This document shows, in pieces, positions 58,298-64,000 of a DNA stretch of 64,000 nt. The notes beneath the pieces were generated by a model. It was not told where the DNA came from, made no database searches, and saw nothing but the letters and a program-made list of their open reading frames with translations. The position numbers were made by a program, and so were the translations under genes. The stretch's first letter is position 1, and every line of letters begins with the position of its first letter. This DNA comes from Mycobacterium sp. IS-3022 (GTDB lineage: Bacteria; Actinomycetota; Actinomycetes; Mycobacteriales; Mycobacteriaceae), in the NCBI RefSeq assembly GCF_001500065.1, contig NZ_LQIN01000008.1, forward strand, positions 46,177-110,176, written 5' to 3'.

Positions 58298-58328
58298 AGG
58301 TACTGGATAGATCCGGGATAGGTACTGG
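58298..58328. promoter_or_regulatory. Direct repeats upstream of BVMO promoter (candidate operator)
   Basis: AGGTACTGG at 58298-58306 and again at 58320-58328, 22 bp apart (about two helical turns), with GGTACC just downstream at 58290-58295. Confidence 0.45.
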
Positions 58329-58354
58329 TGTGGTCGCGCCATTGACGCTGTGCG

Positions 58355-59104
58355 TCAGCCCTTGATGGAGCCCGCCCGCGGTGGATCCAGCGTCGCAACG
58401 CAGGTGACGGCGCGATCACCTTCCGCCCACGTCTCGGCTGTGGGATAGAGCACGTACAGCTGGACCGAGTCGTCGGTCATCGCGGCGGGTGAGTAGGCCG
58501 CCAGTTCGGGGGCGCACTTCTCGGCGTAGGCGTCGATCGCGGTTTGGCCGGGGAAATCGCCGTCGGGCATCTGCAGCACCGCGAACACCTCACCGGCGTG
58601 GGTCTCGTCGCATCCGACGGTCTGCACGGTGCGCACCCGCGTGTCGCCCGGGATCTCGGCGAGGCAGTCGCCCTGCCGGACTTCGGTCGCGGTCACGGTG
58701 TCCTCGCTGATCACGAAGTAGAACAGCAGGCCTGCGACGATCGCCAGCACCCACAGCGCCGACAGCACCAGCCCCGCGATCGCCATGCCCCGGCCGCCCT
58801 GGCCCTCCTTGGCCTTCTTCAGGCCGACGATGCCACAGACGACGCTGATCACCACGCCGCCGAGCAGCCCGAAGACCAGCGCGACGATGGCCCACCAGTT
58901 CGTCGGCCGCTGCTGGGGCGGTGGGTAGTAGCCCGGCCCCTGGTCCGAATACGGCGGCGGAGGCGGCGGCGGGTACGGCGGCGGGTACGGAGCCGCCGGA
59001 GGCGGTGGGTACGGGGATCCGGGCGGCGGGTACGGGTTGGGCTGCTCGCCGTAGGGCGACGGCGGCGGTCCGTACGGCGGGGGCGGGCCCGGCGGCGTGG
59101 TCAC
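58355..59104 (-). CDS. Proline-rich DUF4190/septum-formation-domain membrane protein
   Basis: 249 residues. The first 65 are a Pro/Tyr/Gly repeat tract (many PPPY and PYPPP units). Two membrane helices follow (about 70-92 and 104-128) with the DUF4190 signature GIVGLKKAKEGQGGRGMAIAG. The extracytoplasmic C-terminal part starts with VRQGDCLAEIPG and has VGCDETHAGEVFAVLQM, as in the actinobacterial septum-formation domain, with four Cys. Role unclear; possibly cell-envelope or division related. GTG at 59104 overlaps the hydrolase stop (GTGA). Confidence 0.78.
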   Translation of the reverse strand: MTTPPGPPPPYGPPPSPYGEQPNPYPPPGSPYPPPPAAPYPPPYPPPPPPPYSDQGPGYYPPPQQRPTNWWAIVALVFGLLGGVVISVVCGIVGLKKAKEGQGGRGMAIAGLVLSALWVLAIVAGLLFYFVISEDTVTATEVRQGDCLAEIPGDTRVRTVQTVGCDETHAGEVFAVLQMPDGDFPGQTAIDAYAEKCAPELAAYSPAAMTDDSVQLYVLYPTAETWAEGDRAVTCVATLDPPRAGSIKG

Positions 59105-59714
59105 GCGAGCAACCGTATCGCGGCGTCGACCGCGAGCGCGGGCACATCGAGGGCCTTGGAGCCCAGGTCGTGCCGGGCGCCGGTGATCTCCACGACCTCG
59201 GTGCGCGCGTCGATCAACGCGGCGGCCGGCCGCAGTTCGTCGATCGAACCGAACGGGTCGGCGGTGCCGTGGGTGAACACCGTCGGTGTCGCGATGCGCG
59301 GGAGGTGTTCGGTGCGGGCACGTTCCGGCTTGCCGGGCGGATGCAGCGGATAGGAGAACAGCGTCAGCACGTCGATGTCGGCCAGCGCGTCGGCGATCGC
59401 CATCGACGTCATCCTGCCGCCGTACGAGTGCCCGCCGGCGATGACGGGACCGTCGGCCAGTTCGCGAGCGACACCGATGGCCTCGACCACCCCGGCCTGG
59501 TCGGCCTTGGCGGATCCCGACGGCGGCCCTTTCGGTCGGCGCCGTCGGTACGGCAGGTTGTACCGCACGGCCAGCCAACCGCGGCGCGCCCACTCATCGC
59601 AGATCTTCTTGAGCAGCGGCGCCTCTCGGCTGCCGCCCGCACCATGGGTGAGGACGACGACGCCGGCGGGAGCACCATCGGGCGCGTGGGCGACCCCCGC
59701 GATCTGCTCGAGGT

Positions 59715-59718
<4 letters not shown>
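59101..59718 (-). CDS. Alpha/beta hydrolase (dienelactone-hydrolase-like, Rv0421c-type)
   Basis: 205 residues. The nucleophile elbow is GGHSYGGRM (Ser about 97), preceded by VVLTHGAGGSREAPLL (oxyanion) and followed by TPTVFTHGTADPFGS (acid Asp) and GARHDLGSK (His). It should hydrolyse an ester or lactone; the substrate is unknown. ATG at 59718 overlaps the thiD stop by 4 nt and its own stop overlaps the next gene, so it belongs to the thiC-thiD transcript and is controlled by that riboswitch. A longer upstream frame is the antisense-like shadow of thiD. Confidence 0.87.
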
Positions 59719-62283
<2,565 letters not shown>

Positions 62284-62289
62284 CCAGCC

Positions 62290-62295
62290 ACGTTA
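62290..62295 (-). promoter_or_regulatory. -10 box of the thiC riboswitch transcript
   Basis: TAACGT on the minus strand, predicting a start near 62283. Confidence 0.45.
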
Positions 62296-62321
62296 GCGCA
62301 GCCGGTCGGGAGTAGGAAGCG

Positions 62322-63929
62322 TCAGAACGGCGGTTCGTCCGGACCGGGCGGCGGTGGAGGTGGTGGTTCCCAGTCGGGTGGCAGGTCTTCGGGCTCGAAC
62401 GGATCGTCGATCCAGCGGCACCACGGGCTGGTGCTCGGGGCCGTGCCTTTGAAGACGATTTTCAGGAAGCGTGATCGATTGCGCCATTGACGTCCCTCGA
62501 TCTCACGTCGTCGCTCCCGGAGCCTGCGGCGCTGTTCGGCGTTGATCGGCCGCTGAGTTGCCAACTGGGCCCGCAGCCGCTTGATTCGGGTGGCCCTCTC
62601 CCGCTTGTGGTTTCGCTTGCGAGGCGTCGGCTCTGCGCACGCGGGTCGCATCTGCGGGAAGAGGTCGAACCCGCCAGGGGAGGTCCGATAGGTCCTGCCC
62701 GTCGGTGACGTCCAGACGATCGTCCCGTCGGACAGTTGTTCGTCACGCCACCCGTCGGGACCGCCGTGGAATGTCTTCATGCGGTGATGTTCTCGGCAGT
62801 AGTCGGCCAAACCCCACGGAACGGTCAACCCGCCGGCGGCCGGGTCGGCGTGATTGAACGGTGTCGTGTGGTCGAGGTCGCAGATGGCGGCCTGTCGGTC
62901 GCATCCGGGAAACCGGCACGTCAGGTCGCGGAACCGGACCCAGCGGTTGACCTCGGCCGAGGGTTGGTACCGCACCGACTGCTCGGGAGTGACGATGGGC
63001 GGCTCGAGCGGGCGCATCGTCGCTGTCTCGGCGATCTCGCGCACCAGATCGGCGTCGATGACGCCGAAGCCCTCCAGGTATCCGGGTCGGTCGCTCTCGC
63101 CGGTGAGGGTTTCCTCGCTGGCGATCACGTTGATCACGGTGTGCACCTGGCCCTCTTCTTCGGCTGACCCCCGGGCCCGGCAATCGGGTTTACCGCAGTC
63201 ACAGCTCAGACCGCGCCCCTCGGTGAGTGCGTCCAGCGCATCGGCGCGCCGCTGAGCGACGGTGCGGGAGTCGTTCGCGCACACCGACATAGCGAGCTGT
63301 GAAAGACGTCGGTCGAAGGCCGCCCCGGCCCTCGCGCTGATGCGTCCGCGCAGCTGAGCCGTCCCGTCGATTTGAGGCGAAACGCTGATGTAACGGTCGC
63401 GCTCAGACGATGCGCGCCGTTCCTTTGCGGCCTCTGGGTCGATCTCGCACACCAACCTGTCCACCACGTCCTTGACCCGCCGGCGCGACCACGTCTGCCA
63501 CCGCGCGAGCCGTTCCGCCATTGCCTCGTCGATCCGGCCGATCAGTGAGTCGCAGACCAACTCGGTACGCGTGATGATCAGCTGTGTGGTTGTCCAGTCG
63601 ACGGCGCCCTGTTCGAGCAGCCTCGCGAGTTTCGGTAGGCGGGTGTCGAGAGACTCCGCTTGCGACACCAGACGACTCGCGACCGACGGAGCCATGTTCA
63701 TCGCGGCTCCAATCTCAGCCGACGTCCGAGCGAACCCTGTCACCATCGACCAGCCGGGATCAGGGTCGATGCCTTCCGCCTCGGCCGTGCGGTGAGCCAA
63801 CAGGGCGGCGATGGCGGCCATCCGACGGGCCATCAGCGTCGACTCCTGGCGCAGGCTCGCCTCTATCGCGGCGACTGCCGTCTCGGGACCGACGTTCTCG
63901 AACATGTGTTCGACAATGCCAGAATCCAC
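62322..63929 (-). CDS. 13E12-repeat-family HNH endonuclease-like protein (DUF222)
   Basis: 535 residues. The N-terminal DUF222 region (about 20-330) is all-helical with ESLDTRLPKLARLLEQGAVD. The HNH nuclease part has RDLTCRFPGCDRQAAICDLDHTTPFNHADP (in part CRFPGCDRQ and CDLDHTTPFNH) and LADYCREHHRMK. The last 100 residues are basic and then Pro-rich, ending in a short acidic tract. 13E12-type genes are multicopy in mycobacteria and often at genome breakpoints; molecular role unproven. Start GTG at 63929 or ATG at 63905. Confidence 0.88.
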   Translation of the reverse strand: MDSGIVEHMFENVGPETAVAAIEASLRQESTLMARRMAAIAALLAHRTAEAEGIDPDPGWSMVTGFARTSAEIGAAMNMAPSVASRLVSQAESLDTRLPKLARLLEQGAVDWTTTQLIITRTELVCDSLIGRIDEAMAERLARWQTWSRRRVKDVVDRLVCEIDPEAAKERRASSERDRYISVSPQIDGTAQLRGRISARAGAAFDRRLSQLAMSVCANDSRTVAQRRADALDALTEGRGLSCDCGKPDCRARGSAEEEGQVHTVINVIASEETLTGESDRPGYLEGFGVIDADLVREIAETATMRPLEPPIVTPEQSVRYQPSAEVNRWVRFRDLTCRFPGCDRQAAICDLDHTTPFNHADPAAGGLTVPWGLADYCREHHRMKTFHGGPDGWRDEQLSDGTIVWTSPTGRTYRTSPGGFDLFPQMRPACAEPTPRKRNHKRERATRIKRLRAQLATQRPINAEQRRRLRERRREIEGRQWRNRSRFLKIVFKGTAPSTSPWCRWIDDPFEPEDLPPDWEPPPPPPPGPDEPPF

Positions 63930-63951
63930 TGACTCAAACTTTTTGACAGGC

Positions 63952-63971
63952 CCGCGTTATCCACAACGCGG
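63952..63971. other. Hairpin with DnaA-box-like loop upstream of 13E12 gene
   Basis: CCGCGTT-atccac-AACGCGG forms a 7-bp stem; TTATCCACA at 63957-63965 equals a perfect DnaA box. Single site, so a replication role is unlikely; it may be the 13E12 promoter region. Confidence 0.35.
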
Positions 63972-64000
63972 CGTTGTTGAGGAGGTTGAGTGAGGCATGG

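Noticed and set aside
63957..63965. Origin of replication signalled by a DnaA box
   Set aside because: Only one box, no dnaA/dnaN neighbours and no AT-rich unwinding region.

Overview
The window is chromosomal DNA of a mycobacterium, most likely a fast-growing Mycolicibacterium. The evidence is high GC, many GTG and TTG starts, and clear mycobacterial signature genes: hspR, clpB, ttfA, fgd1, pknG/glnH/glnX, mutT3, the pta-ackA pair, a 13E12-type HNH protein and an MmpS-like protein. The order largely follows the M. tuberculosis stretch from hspR (Rv0353) to thiC (Rv0423c), with rearrangements and lineage-specific insertions. Rv numbers are recalled from memory. No tRNA, rRNA, CRISPR array, prophage or insertion sequence was seen.

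Layout. 1-5.7 kb: the 3' end of hspR, an aldose-epimerase-like enzyme, an orphan MmpS-like lipoprotein, a type II flavohaemoglobin, a TetR/permease pair, and a GAP-family membrane protein coupled to a small secreted protein. 5.8-8.5 kb: clpB, whose promoter carries an HspR operator (HAIR) interlaced with a SigH-type promoter, followed by a strong two-way terminator. 8.5-16.4 kb: an acyl-CoA synthetase, the TMM-export factor ttfA, an SDR, a lipoprotein, an RNA 2'-O-methyltransferase, a GH76 mannanase and an NhaA antiporter fused to a DsbA-like domain. 16.4-25 kb: DedA, fba, a DUF3151 gene, a CDF cation exporter with a metal-sensor-like operator, a site-2 protease, purA, a thioesterase. 25-28.9 kb: ferredoxin/P450, MMPL and MarR. 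28.9-36.7 kb: purT, a rhodanese and metZ cluster, SDRs (one a frameshifted remnant), GNAT, MBL and fgd1. 36.7-46.3 kb: EEP, pta-ackA, a STAS protein and the glnX-glnH-pknG nutrient-sensing operon. 46.3-62.3 kb: the thiamine loci (thiE; riboswitch-thiO-thiS-thiG; riboswitch-thiC-thiD) with a tandem pair of M28 peptidase lipoproteins, an amino-acid permease, and a BVMO/tandem-TetR module between them. 62.3-64 kb: a 13E12 HNH protein.

Recurring themes. At least 21 genes have a TANNNT -10 box ending 6-8 nt before the start codon, the layout of leaderless or near-leaderless mycobacterial mRNAs; this helped choose several starts. Many operons are tightly coupled by ATGA, GTGA or TGATG overlaps. Two copies of one inverted-repeat family (near 21.4 and 26.3 kb) and two further palindromes (24.1 and 32.7 kb) look like dispersed mycobacterial intergenic elements. 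Most core functions are well-known housekeeping. The more novel points are the candidate operators (TetR/permease, CDF, BVMO), the M28 paralogue lacking a zinc ligand, the MMPL protein with Asn in its proton-relay pair, the NhaA-DsbA fusion, and the repeat arm used as the coding end of the MMPL gene.
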